From Tropicibacter sp. R16_0 (GTDB lineage: Bacteria > Pseudomonadota > Alphaproteobacteria > Rhodobacterales > Rhodobacteraceae): a DNA stretch of 33,215 nt. This document shows, in pieces, positions 16,180 through 24,193 of the stretch. The notes under the pieces are model-generated. The model ran no database searches and had not been told where the DNA came from. It saw only the letters and a list, made by a program, of their open reading frames with translations. The translations under genes and the position numbers were made by a program. The stretch spans positions 1-33,215 of the forward strand of contig NZ_JAGHRE010000023.1 in the NCBI RefSeq assembly GCF_017743935.1, written 5' to 3'. Numbering within the stretch: position 1 is the first letter of the stretch; every line of letters starts with the position of its first letter.

Positions 16180-17013
16180 TTATTTCACGGCGCCAAAGGT
16201 CAGGCCTTGGACAAGTTGTTTCTGGCAGAACCATCCCAGGACAACGATCGGTCCGACGGCGGCTGCCGAGACTGCAGAGAGGCGGCCAAAGAACAGGCCT
16301 TCGGGGGCGCGGTTGCCTTCGATGAGTTTGGAGAGCGTGGCTGCGTCCGTCGTGGTCAGGCGCACGGTCCAATAGGCCTCGTTCCAGCAGAAGATGAAGC
16401 AGAGCAATGCGGTGGAGGCGATGCCGCCCCAGGCAAGTGGAATGAGGATTTCCTTGATCTCACCCCAGGTGCTGACCCCGTCCATCTGACCGGCTTCGAT
16501 GATGTCTTTGGGTATCTCTTTGAAATAGGTGAAGAGCATCCAGATGACGATGGGCATATTGATCAGGCTGAGCACCATGATGATCAGGAAATGCGTATCA
16601 AACAGGCCCGCAGATTTGGTGATGAAGGTCATCGGATAAAGCACCGCCGCAGCCGGAAGCATCTTGGTCGACAGCATCCACATCAGCACGTCCTTGGTGG
16701 CGCGACTTGGGTTGAACGCCATGGCATAGGCGCAGGGGATGCCGACAAACAGGGTGAATACGGTGGCGAAAACGGCGGTGATGACCGAGTTCCTGGCAAA
16801 GCGCCAATAGTCGTAGTTCTCGGTCATGTTGAGGTAGTTTTCGAGCGTTGGTGTGAACCAGATCAGATGCTCGGGCTTCACCGCGTCCGCATCGGTCTTG
16901 AAGCTTGTGACCACCATCCAGAAGATCGGGAAGAAGAAGAGCAACCCAACGACCCAAGCCAATGTCGGCCGACCGTATTTTGCGAATTTCGAGGATTTTG
17001 CAACAATAGCCAT
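16180..17013 (-). CDS. smoG: Polyol ABC transporter permease (MalG type)
   Basis: A 277-residue inner-membrane permease with about six membrane helices. The coupling EAA motif reads EAGQMDGVSTWGEIKEILIPL (about 189-209), the site that contacts the ATPase. The C-terminus FGAVK is typical of MalG-type subunits. AAGGGG lies before the ATG, and the gene starts 12 bases after the smoF stop. With SmoF it forms the translocation channel for a hexitol. Confidence 0.9.
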   Translation of the reverse strand: MAIVAKSSKFAKYGRPTLAWVVGLLFFFPIFWMVVTSFKTDADAVKPEHLIWFTPTLENYLNMTENYDYWRFARNSVITAVFATVFTLFVGIPCAYAMAFNPSRATKDVLMWMLSTKMLPAAAVLYPMTFITKSAGLFDTHFLIIMVLSLINMPIVIWMLFTYFKEIPKDIIEAGQMDGVSTWGEIKEILIPLAWGGIASTALLCFIFCWNEAYWTVRLTTTDAATLSKLIEGNRAPEGLFFGRLSAVSAAAVGPIVVLGWFCQKQLVQGLTFGAVK

Positions 17014-17025
17014 GGTTGGGTCCCC

Positions 17026-17964
17026 TTATTCCATCAGTGTCTTGCCAATCATGCGCAGCAGGAAAAAGGCGACGATGTTGGCAAGGATGACTGCGAAGAT
17101 GCCTGTGGCGCTGGCTGCGCCGATGTTGTTGTTGGCAAATTCACCGATCAGATACGGCAGGTTCTTGTTCCCGTTGCCGCGGCTGACGATTTCGATTTCC
17201 GCGTAAAGCGACAGGTGAAAGATCGCCTGGATCATGACCACGATCGCAATTGGGCGCGCCAGGTGAGGCAGGGTGAGAAAGCGGAACTGAGACCAGGTGC
17301 TTGCGCCATCCAACACGGCTGCTTCTTTCTGCTGCTGGTCTTCGGATTGCAGCGACGTCATGAAGATCAGCACCGCGAAAGGTGTCCACTGCCATGTCAC
17401 CATGATGATGACCGCATAAGCCGAAGTTTGCGTGGCCCGGAATGAGATGGGTTCGAGTTCAGGCCAAAGCGAAAAGAACCACCCGACCAAAGGGGCATTG
17501 CGCAACGTATCCAGCATGTCGTTGATGCTGCCGATGGCGATGCCCTGCAGGCCCAACACCGGATCCAGGATCATGTTGATCCAAAGAACCGCGTTCACGG
17601 CGGGCATCACAAAAAACGGCGAGATCAAAAGCACGCGAACAATGCCCTGGCCTGGGAAGGCCTTGTTGATCAGAACGGCAATCAGGACACCCAGAACAAC
17701 CGTCAAAATCAGGATGCTGCACACAATCAGAAGGCTGTTCTGAATGGCGAACAGGAAATCCTTGGAGTTCAGAACAAATTCGTAGTTCCCGAAGCCGCGC
17801 CAGTTGCTGAGACTGGGTGTGGTCCACTCTGGGCGGCGCAGGTTGTTCAATACATAGCGAATGAAAGAAAAGTAGAGTGTCATCCCCAGCGGGATCAGCA
17901 TCCAGACCAAAAGCAGTATGACTGCCGGGCTTTGAAGAAGGCGGGGGAGCTTTCTGTCAGACAT
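17026..17964 (-). CDS. smoF: Polyol ABC transporter permease (MalF type)
   Basis: A 312-residue permease with about six membrane helices and an EAA loop reading EAAVLDGASTWSQFRFLTLPHL (about 208-229). It pairs with the MalG-type subunit. The ATG at 17964 (MSDRKLPRLL) has AGAGGATAGG upstream; an in-frame extension to 18054 runs into the intercistronic region and lacks family similarity. It is separated from the binding-protein gene by about 150 bases holding a strong hairpin, so it may be expressed at a lower level. Confidence 0.9.
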   Translation of the reverse strand: MSDRKLPRLLQSPAVILLLVWMLIPLGMTLYFSFIRYVLNNLRRPEWTTPSLSNWRGFGNYEFVLNSKDFLFAIQNSLLIVCSILILTVVLGVLIAVLINKAFPGQGIVRVLLISPFFVMPAVNAVLWINMILDPVLGLQGIAIGSINDMLDTLRNAPLVGWFFSLWPELEPISFRATQTSAYAVIIMVTWQWTPFAVLIFMTSLQSEDQQQKEAAVLDGASTWSQFRFLTLPHLARPIAIVVMIQAIFHLSLYAEIEIVSRGNGNKNLPYLIGEFANNNIGAASATGIFAVILANIVAFFLLRMIGKTLME

Positions 17965-18080
17965 GAGCCTATCCTCTTGGCAAAACGCGCATCGCGTCCT
18001 GCCTGTGAAAAAAGTTGCGAATGTTGTGACGTTACGCGTCGCAGAGGCTTGCAAGCAAATCTGACGACTTGGGGTGCCAT

Positions 18081-18106
18081 GAGGGCCCAGGCAGACCTGG
18101 GCCCTC
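18081..18106 (-). other. Strong intercistronic hairpin between smoE and smoF
   Basis: GAGGGCCCAGG (18081-18091) pairs perfectly with CCTGGGCCCTC (18096-18106) around a 4-base loop, 9 bases past the smoE stop. There is no T-run on the transcribed side, so it more likely protects the binding-protein message or causes partial read-through, a known device giving excess binding protein over permeases. Confidence 0.75.
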
Positions 18107-18115
18107 GACGGTGGG

Positions 18116-19402
18116 TTAGTCGTAGTAGCCCGCTTCTTTCATGATCGAGTCAGCCGCCTTCTGGGATGCCGCCAAAGCGTCTTCGACCGACTTTGCGCCA
18201 GACAGTGCTGCCGCCATTTCCTGAGCAACCGCAGATCCGACTTCCGGGAACTCGGGGATTGCTGCGAACTGAACGCCGACATAGGGCTTCAGATCGGTTG
18301 CCTCGGGTGCTGCGCTGTCGATCGCCGCAAGCTCAGCTGCTGCGAAACCCGCTGCCGCCTGGAACTCGGGGATCGCATAAGTCGATGCACGTTGGCCTGT
18401 GGGCACTGCGCCCCAGCCAAAGTCGGGATGGTTGCCAACCGCTTGGACATAGTCCTTGGATGTTGCCCACTCGATGAACTTGCTGGCCGCTTCTGCATTC
18501 GGGGATCCGGCAGGGATTGCCATGGCCCAGGCCCACAGCCAGTTTGCGCCAACAGGGTTTCCTGCGTTCGGCGACTGCGCGTAGGCCACGCCATCCACTT
18601 CCAGGAAGGACGCCGCGATGGTGGCATCAATCCACATGCCGCATTTGCCTTCATTGTAGAGCGCCAGGATTTCGTTGAAGGAATTGCCTTCCGAGCCCGG
18701 AGGGCCGTAGTTGCTGAGCAGATCCACGTAAAAGTTGATTGCTGCGTTCCATTCTGGGCTGTCCAGAACCGGGCGATAGTCTGCGTCGAACCATGCGCCG
18801 CCGTATGAGTTCACGACGGTGGTGATGAACGCCATATTGTCGCCCCAGCCCGGTTTACCGCGCAGGCAGGCCCCGTAGACGCCATTGTCCGGATCGTGGA
18901 TTGCAGCGGCGGCCGCCTTGACATTGTCCCAGCTGTCATTGTCCGCGATGGAAACGCCTGCCGCGTCGGTCAGATCCTTGCGATACATGACCATCGACGA
19001 TTCACCGTAAAATGGCGCGGCATACAGCTGCCCCTCATGCGACAACCCATTGCGCATTGCCGGGAGGATGTCGTCCAGATCATAGCTTTCCGAGAAGTTC
19101 AGCGGTTCGATCCAGCCTGCAGCCCCCCAGATCGGAGCTTCTTGCATACCGATGTTGATGATGTCGTACTGCCCGCCACCGGTTGCGGTGTCCGAGGTAA
19201 CCTGCTCCCTCAGAACGCCTTCTTCGAGCGAAACCCAATTCAGCTCGACCCCGGTTTCTGCAGTGTAAGCTTCTGCAACCTTTTGCATGTTGATCATGTG
19301 ACCGTTGTTCACGATCGCAATCGTTAGTGTTTCGGCAGAAACGCCACCCGCCGCTAAGAGCGTAATGGCCGTGGCTGCACGAAGCGCGCCTTTCCTAAAC
19401 AT
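18116..19402 (-). CDS. smoE: Polyol ABC transporter periplasmic binding protein
   Basis: A 428-residue solute-binding protein of the family 1 (MalE-like) type. A signal peptide ends near ALRAATAITLLAAGGVSA (residues about 7-23); the mature protein starts ETLTIAIVNNGHM. Aromatic residues and patterns such as WGAAGWIEPL, YAAPFYGESSMVMYRKDL and GKCGMWIDATIAASFL fit the sorbitol/mannitol-binding group. GGGAGGA is an excellent ribosome site before the ATG at 19402, as expected for an abundant protein. It is first in the smoEFGK-mtlK-pfkB unit, behind a palindromic operator at 19472-19485. Confidence 0.9.
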   Translation of the reverse strand: MFRKGALRAATAITLLAAGGVSAETLTIAIVNNGHMINMQKVAEAYTAETGVELNWVSLEEGVLREQVTSDTATGGGQYDIINIGMQEAPIWGAAGWIEPLNFSESYDLDDILPAMRNGLSHEGQLYAAPFYGESSMVMYRKDLTDAAGVSIADNDSWDNVKAAAAAIHDPDNGVYGACLRGKPGWGDNMAFITTVVNSYGGAWFDADYRPVLDSPEWNAAINFYVDLLSNYGPPGSEGNSFNEILALYNEGKCGMWIDATIAASFLEVDGVAYAQSPNAGNPVGANWLWAWAMAIPAGSPNAEAASKFIEWATSKDYVQAVGNHPDFGWGAVPTGQRASTYAIPEFQAAAGFAAAELAAIDSAAPEATDLKPYVGVQFAAIPEFPEVGSAVAQEMAAALSGAKSVEDALAASQKAADSIMKEAGYYD

Positions 19403-19471
19403 CGTCGTCCTCCCAAATTAGATGCTTGCCACGAGGGTAACGCCTAGCGGTAACTTGCGTCAATTTATTTC

Positions 19472-19485
19472 TTTACGCGCGTAAA
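19472..19485. promoter_or_regulatory. LacI-type palindromic operator upstream of smoE
   Basis: TTTACGCGCGTAAA is a perfect 14-base palindrome with the central CG usual for LacI-family operators. A TTGACG hexamer (minus strand, 19463-19458) lies just downstream and may be the smoE -35. A near copy precedes lacI at 20605-20618, so the LacI-type protein between them probably binds both. Confidence 0.75.
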
Positions 19486-19514
19486 ATTTATGAATGAAGA
19501 GCAATCTCAAACCT

Positions 19515-20546
19515 TTAGGCGGATGATCTCATGATCAATCGCCCGTCAAACAGGGTTTCCTGCCGCGAATCGGCGGTCTTTTCAGACTCGATCCGTTCCA
19601 GCAGGACCGCTGCGCTCTTCTTGGCTATCGCCTCATAGTCTTGCGAAACCGTGGTAAGGGTCGGACAGGTGTATCGCGAAAACGGATGATCATCATGGCC
19701 CGCAACCCTCAGATCACAGTCGTCGCCGATGCCGACACGCAAACCGGCTTCGAAAGCAGCGGACAACAACCCGATGGCCAGGCGATCATTGCTGCACAGA
19801 AGGGTATTCGTGGGCAGGTTTCGATCGCGCACGACCCGCATGCCTTCGCGAAATCCGATTTCCTCGAATTCCCAACCTTTACCCTCAGCCTGGATGAGGT
19901 TGGGACTGTGGCCCAGCTTTTCCATCGCTGCGATATAGGCGTTCCGACGCTTGAATGCGTTTGGGTTGGTCGGTGACTTCATCTCGAAAAAGCTGGGCGG
20001 TTCGCCCGTCCGGCAGAGGTAATCGACAATCAAGCCAATACTCTGTTCGTTATCAGAGCCCACAAAGGCTTCGCCGATCGCATCAATGTTGGCGTCGAAC
20101 AGGACGGTGGGGACGTCTTGGCAGAATGCTTCGATTTTCGCACGGTCGGATGCCCGTCCCAATGGTGCCAAAAGAACGCCCGCTGGTTTCAAGCTGCGCA
20201 GGTTTTCTAAGTTTGCAATTTCCATAACAGGGCTGCCATGAGAGCCAAGCAGAACCGGACGGAAACCGGTCTCGATGATGTGCTCTTCAATGGTGCGCGC
20301 GATCTTGGCAAAGAACGGGTCGGCCAAATTGGGTACCACAACCCCGATATTCTTGGTCAGACGGCGGTTTTGATTCACGGCATAAAGATTGGGCTGATAG
20401 TCGTACTGCTCTAAAGCTGCCTCAATCCGCTTCCGAGTGGATGCACGAACGCTGCTGGGATCGTTGAAAAACTTGGACAGAGTGGGGCGCGAGATGCCGC
20501 TGACCGTAGCGAACTCTTCCATGTTTTTGATCTTTGTGCCTGCCAT
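19515..20546 (-). CDS. LacI-family repressor of the polyol operon
   Basis: A 343-residue LacI/GalR regulator. The N-terminal helix-turn-helix and hinge (about residues 9-50, with MEEFATVSGISRPTLSKFFN) are followed by a periplasmic-binding-protein-like effector domain (NIGVVVPNLADPFFAKIA near 64, then GHDDHPFSRYTCPTLTTVSQD in the last quarter). It is 112 bases upstream of smoE in the same direction, with palindromes ahead of both genes, so it likely represses the transport operon and itself until a polyol or its product binds. The ATG at 20546 is chosen over an upstream in-frame start at 20573 because the DNA-binding domain begins there. Confidence 0.9.
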   Translation of the reverse strand: MAGTKIKNMEEFATVSGISRPTLSKFFNDPSSVRASTRKRIEAALEQYDYQPNLYAVNQNRRLTKNIGVVVPNLADPFFAKIARTIEEHIIETGFRPVLLGSHGSPVMEIANLENLRSLKPAGVLLAPLGRASDRAKIEAFCQDVPTVLFDANIDAIGEAFVGSDNEQSIGLIVDYLCRTGEPPSFFEMKSPTNPNAFKRRNAYIAAMEKLGHSPNLIQAEGKGWEFEEIGFREGMRVVRDRNLPTNTLLCSNDRLAIGLLSAAFEAGLRVGIGDDCDLRVAGHDDHPFSRYTCPTLTTVSQDYEAIAKKSAAVLLERIESEKTADSRQETLFDGRLIMRSSA

Positions 20547-20604
20547 GGGTGCCCGCCGTAGAACTTGCCACATCTGTGGATGGAGATTTTGGCACCATAA
20601 TTAC

Positions 20605-20618
20605 TTTACGCGCGAAAA
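20605..20618. promoter_or_regulatory. Operator-like half-palindrome upstream of lacI
   Basis: TTTACGCGCGAAAA shares its first 10 bases and core with the perfect operator at 19472-19485. It is 59 bases before the lacI start and suggests autoregulation. Confidence 0.6.
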
Positions 20619-20844
20619 CATAGCCCTGCAGCGACGAGCAGTGCACTAGATGGATTTTGAACTCTTAGTTGTGACAAACCTAGTCATAGTATTTAGCGAG
20701 AGAACACGAACCGCATTGGAAACCAGGTGACCTGAGCCGCAGGATTTCTCTGCCTTACGGAGATTCCTCCCTATCCCAATCAACTTTTCAACCGTCTTGG
20801 AGAAAACACCCCGAAGCCCTCGCTATATTCTGTCAGACAAATGA

Positions 20845-21108
20845 GGGGCCCAATTAAGCTACGACCGCCTGCAAAGGACCATAATGCACGAACGAAAGCG
20901 GCTTGGTTTGATTAAGCACACCCTGCACGGTCTGTGGTACAGCGCTGCTAGTGAATTGGCGGAAGCTGGATGCAAGGATCATCAGATCGCTGCGATTACA
21001 GGGCACAAAAGTCTATCGATGGTACAAAAATACAGCAAAGGGGCCTATCAAAAGCGCCTGGCGAAACAGGCTCACCACCTGCGAGAACAGAGCGCAAACA
21101 AAGCGTGA
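20845..21108 (+). pseudogene. Remnant of a tyrosine integrase, C-terminal part only
   Basis: From the ATG at 20884 a 74-residue frame matches the catalytic C-terminus of tyrosine recombinases: KHTLHGLWYSAASELAEAG, then ITGHKSLSMVQKYS. The box-2 HxxR arginine is a tryptophan (HGLW, residue 18), while the later histidine (H41) and the nucleophile tyrosine (Y50) remain. Upstream in the same frame, similar-looking sequence runs back to a stop at 20842-20844. The N-terminal domains and the first catalytic arginine are absent, so it cannot recombine. It lies about 80 bases from the 3' end of tRNA-Ser, the usual site for such phage or island integrases, and marks a lost element. Confidence 0.82.
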
Positions 21109-21186
21109 AGATGGGAAACTTTTTGGGAAACGCAAAATTTGCTTTTATGAGGAGCAGTTCTCAGAAGGCGCTAACCTATTGATAAG

Positions 21187-21276
21187 TGGCGGGGAGACAG
21201 GGATTCGAACCCTGGGGACGCTCTCACGCCCAACGGTTTTCAAGACCGCCGCATTCGACCACTCTGCCACCTCCCC
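21187..21276 (-). tRNA. tRNA-Ser (anticodon UGA)
   Basis: The minus strand folds as a 90-base class II tRNA. The acceptor GGGGAGG pairs with TCTCCCC, the D-arm contains GCAGAGTGGTCGAATGC, the anticodon TGA sits at 21242-21240 within CTTGAAA, a long variable arm GGGCGTGAGAGCGTCC follows, and the T-arm reads GGGTTCGAATCCC. Discriminator G and CCA are encoded. It reads UCA and other UCN serine codons. Its 3' end faces the integrase remnant. Confidence 0.96.
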
Positions 21277-21482
21277 GCGTGCGACGTGATTTAGGGCGTC
21301 CACTTGGGCGACGCAAGCTGAAAAAGGGGAAAACTTGCCGACCGATGCGCTGCGGACTTTCAATGAAAAGCCTCACGCGTTATGATCCGGGCAAACAAGC
21401 TTAGGGCTTGATACGCGGGCAAACGACCGGACAACCGGCGCATGGGGTGCAAAAGACGCCCAAAACAGGCAAGGAACACGAC

Positions 21483-22379
21483 ATGACCTACGGGGTTGAA
21501 GGACGGACAGAACCACGCAAGTTGCCGAAACGACTTGTTTTGTTTGCGGCGACACTGGGCATTTTGGCCGGCTGCGAAGAAGGGCCGAACATGTCCTTCT
21601 TGCAACCCAAGGACAAGGACACAACGACCGAAGCCAGCGGACAAAGCACCCAGCTGATCGAACGCGACGTCGAAGCGCCCGAGGTTTTCGAAGTGACCGA
21701 AGCCGGTCTTTGGGACGGTCGCCCGTCGCTCGGCGGTGTCTGGGTTGCCCATTCTGACGTGACCGAGCCCGAGCGCGTCATCATCCGCAACAACGCAAAC
21801 GGCAAGTTCGTGATCGGGGCCCTGTTCCGCCGCGAACGTGAAATCCCCGGCCCGCGCATTCAGGCCTCGTCTGATGCGGCTGCCGCGCTTGGCATGTTGG
21901 CCGGCGCCCCGGTTGAGCTACACGTGACCGCACTGCGCCGTGAAACCGTCGAGGAAACACCAGAGGTCGAGCCGACCGAAGTGGCCGCTGTCGAACCTGA
22001 AGCCGAGATTACCGAAACAACGCTGGACCCGATCGCCGGGGCCGCTGCCGCGATTGATGCCACGGCCCCTGCCGCGGTAGACTCCCCTGTGGTCGCAGCC
22101 TCGGCCGCTGCCACAGCACCTGCGCCGAAACCCCAATCGTCGTTTTTGTCCAAACCCTACATTCAGATCGGCATCTTCAGCGTCGAGGCCAACGCCAATC
22201 GCACTGCAGACCAGATGCGCAATGCGGGCATGGTGCCGACCGTGCGCGCGCAGAAACTGAACGGCAAGCCCTTCTGGCGGGTTGTCGTGGGACCAGCGCA
22301 AACCAAATCAGAACGGACCGCCCTGCTCAAGCAGGTCAAGGAAACCGGATTCTCTGACGCCTATGCCGTCACCAACTGA
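21483..22379 (+). CDS. RlpA-like lipoprotein with degenerate barrel and SPOR domain
   Basis: A 298-residue envelope protein. A signal sequence with lipobox LAGC (cysteine 31) suggests a lipoprotein. Residues about 75-152 resemble the double-psi barrel of RlpA (RVIIRNNANGKFVIGALF, then SSDAAAALGM), but the catalytic segment NDRGPF reads FRREREIPG, so the lytic transglycosylase aspartate is missing. An Ala/Glu/Pro-rich linker (about 153-220) leads to a C-terminal SPOR domain (about 224-298, YIQIGIFSVEANANRTADQM), which binds denuded septal peptidoglycan. It is followed 14 bases later by a D,D-carboxypeptidase gene, supporting a cell-wall role. AAGGAA precedes the ATG at 21483. Confidence 0.85.
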   Translation: MTYGVEGRTEPRKLPKRLVLFAATLGILAGCEEGPNMSFLQPKDKDTTTEASGQSTQLIERDVEAPEVFEVTEAGLWDGRPSLGGVWVAHSDVTEPERVIIRNNANGKFVIGALFRREREIPGPRIQASSDAAAALGMLAGAPVELHVTALRRETVEETPEVEPTEVAAVEPEAEITETTLDPIAGAAAAIDATAPAAVDSPVVAASAAATAPAPKPQSSFLSKPYIQIGIFSVEANANRTADQMRNAGMVPTVRAQKLNGKPFWRVVVGPAQTKSERTALLKQVKETGFSDAYAVTN

Positions 22380-22393
22380 GGAGAGCTGAACCC

Positions 22394-23560
22394 GTGCTGT
22401 CGTCGCTCCGCACAACTGCTGCTGCCTTTGCCCTGGCGCTTGCGGCTCTACCGGCCCATGCCTTTGATACCCAGGCCACGGCGGCCTACGTCCTGGATCA
22501 AAGCACTGGCACGGTTCTGCTGGCCAAAAACGCCGAAGAGCCCCTGCCGCCTGCCTCCATGTCCAAGCTGATGACGCTCTATGTGGCGTTCGAAGCCCTG
22601 AGCGACGGGCGGCTGACGTTGGACGAACGCCTGCCAGTGTCGCAACACGCGATGAATTATGGCGGCTCGACCATGTTCCTGAACACCCAGGACCGGGTTC
22701 GGGTCGAGGATCTGATCCGCGGTATCATCGTGCTCAGCGGCAATGATGCCTGCGCCGTGATCGCCGAGGCGCTCAGCCCTGATGGGTCCGAGGCCGGGTT
22801 TGCCCGCTACATGACGCAGCGGGCCAAGCAACTGGGCATGATGAACTCGACCTTTGCCAATTCCAACGGCTGGCCTGCGGCTGGCCACCGGATGTCGGTG
22901 CAGGACTTGGCCATTCTGGCCAACCGTCTGATCACCGATTTCCCGCAGTACTACCCCCTATTTGCTGAAACCGAGTTCGAGTTCGACGGGCGCGCGCCCT
23001 CGAACACCCGCAACCGCAACCCGTTGTTGCGACTGGGGATCGGCGCGGATGGTCTGAAAACCGGCCACACGCAAGAGGCAGGTTATGGCCTTGTGGGCTC
23101 GGCCAAACAGGCGGACCGCCGCGTGATCTTTGTGGTGTCGGGCCTCGACAGCACGGCGCAACGCGCAGAGGAGGCGGAAGCCATTGTTAACTGGTCGTTT
23201 CGCCACTTTAGCCAAAAGACCATCGCCAAAGCCGACACCCCCGTCGCGCAAGCCCAAGTCTGGATGGGAAGCCAACAATCGGTAGGGCTGGTCCCGGCCG
23301 AGGATCTGAGCCTGTTGTTGCCGGTTCTGGGCGGCAAAGAGGTTCAAGCCGAAGTGGTTTATGACGGGCCGCTCAATGCCCCCATCGCCAAGGGTCAGCA
23401 ACTGGCCGAACTGGTGATCAAACCCGACGGTCTGCCCGAAATGCGCCGTCCGTTGGTGGCCGCACAAGACGTGCCACTTGGCGGGTTTGTCGTGCGCATG
23501 AAAACGGCGGCGAGCCTGCTGCTCAAACAATTCACCGACGGTCCTGCGGGGGCAATGTGA
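22394..23560 (+). CDS. dacC: D-alanyl-D-alanine carboxypeptidase (PBP5/6 type)
   Basis: A 388-residue penicillin-binding protein that trims the terminal D-Ala from peptidoglycan stem peptides in the periplasm. After a signal peptide (about 1-23, AHA) come S55-M-S-K58 with the nucleophile serine, S115-G-N117 and K222-T-G224. The C-terminal beta domain (about 270-365) and a final amphipathic helix (TAASLLLKQFTD) for membrane association are present. The start is a GTG at 22394 behind GAGGAGAG. Its stop overlaps the tmk GTG start (GTGA). Confidence 0.92.
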   Translation: MLSSLRTTAAAFALALAALPAHAFDTQATAAYVLDQSTGTVLLAKNAEEPLPPASMSKLMTLYVAFEALSDGRLTLDERLPVSQHAMNYGGSTMFLNTQDRVRVEDLIRGIIVLSGNDACAVIAEALSPDGSEAGFARYMTQRAKQLGMMNSTFANSNGWPAAGHRMSVQDLAILANRLITDFPQYYPLFAETEFEFDGRAPSNTRNRNPLLRLGIGADGLKTGHTQEAGYGLVGSAKQADRRVIFVVSGLDSTAQRAEEAEAIVNWSFRHFSQKTIAKADTPVAQAQVWMGSQQSVGLVPAEDLSLLLPVLGGKEVQAEVVYDGPLNAPIAKGQQLAELVIKPDGLPEMRRPLVAAQDVPLGGFVVRMKTAASLLLKQFTDGPAGAM

Positions 23561-24186
23561 CAACACCCAAAGGTCTGTTCCTGACGTTCGAGGGCATCGA
23601 CGGATCAGGAAAATCCACCCAAGCGCGCCGTTTGGCCGAACATCTGCGGGCGCAGGGACGTGATGTCGTTCTGACGCGCGAACCCGGCGGCTCGCCCGGG
23701 GCCGAAGAAATCCGTCGTCTGGTGTTGGAGGGCGACCCGGATCGCTGGTCCGCCGAAACCGAAATTCTTCTCTTCACCGCCGCACGCCGCGATCATTTGG
23801 AACGCACGATCCTGCCCGCATTGGAGGCAGGCCAAGTCGTGATCTGCGACCGGTTCGCAGACAGCACCCGGATGTATCAGGGCCTGTCGCGCGGCGATCT
23901 GCGCGCGCTGGTCGACCAGTTGCATGGGCTGATGATCGGGCGCGAGCCCGACCTGACGATCCTGGTGGATATGGACCCCGAAACGGGTCTCAGCCGGGCC
24001 AAGGGCCGCCAGGGCACCGAGGAAAGGTTCGAAGATTTCGGACCCGAGCTGCAGCGCAAGATGCGCGCCGGGTTTCTTGGGCTGGCCGAGGAATTTGCCG
24101 ACCGTTTCCGTGTAATTGACGGCAATCGGGACATGGATGCCGTGGCGCGCGATATTGCGGGCGTTGTGGAACAGGCTCTGGTATAG
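23557..24186 (+). CDS. tmk: Thymidylate kinase
   Basis: A 209-residue enzyme that phosphorylates dTMP to dTDP. P-loop GIDGSGKST (13-21), TREPGGSPGAEEIR (about 40-53), the DRF motif in VICDRFADSTRMYQG, and a LID region with GRQGTEERFED are present. The start is a GTG at 23557 overlapping the dacC stop, so translation is probably coupled. The tmk-holB order is conserved in many bacteria. Confidence 0.95.
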   Translation: MTTPKGLFLTFEGIDGSGKSTQARRLAEHLRAQGRDVVLTREPGGSPGAEEIRRLVLEGDPDRWSAETEILLFTAARRDHLERTILPALEAGQVVICDRFADSTRMYQGLSRGDLRALVDQLHGLMIGREPDLTILVDMDPETGLSRAKGRQGTEERFEDFGPELQRKMRAGFLGLAEEFADRFRVIDGNRDMDAVARDIAGVVEQALV

Positions 24187-24193
24187 AGCGGAC

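Noticed and set aside
16156-17445. A 429-residue plus-strand frame opposite the permease genes
   Set aside because: Antisense shadow; the minus strand encodes two canonical permeases with EAA motifs and ribosome sites.
221-18043. Shared 12-base word GTTACGCGTCGC at 221 and 18032
   Set aside because: Short, only two copies, resembles the TTTACGCG operator core only partly and has no supporting symmetry; chance is likely.
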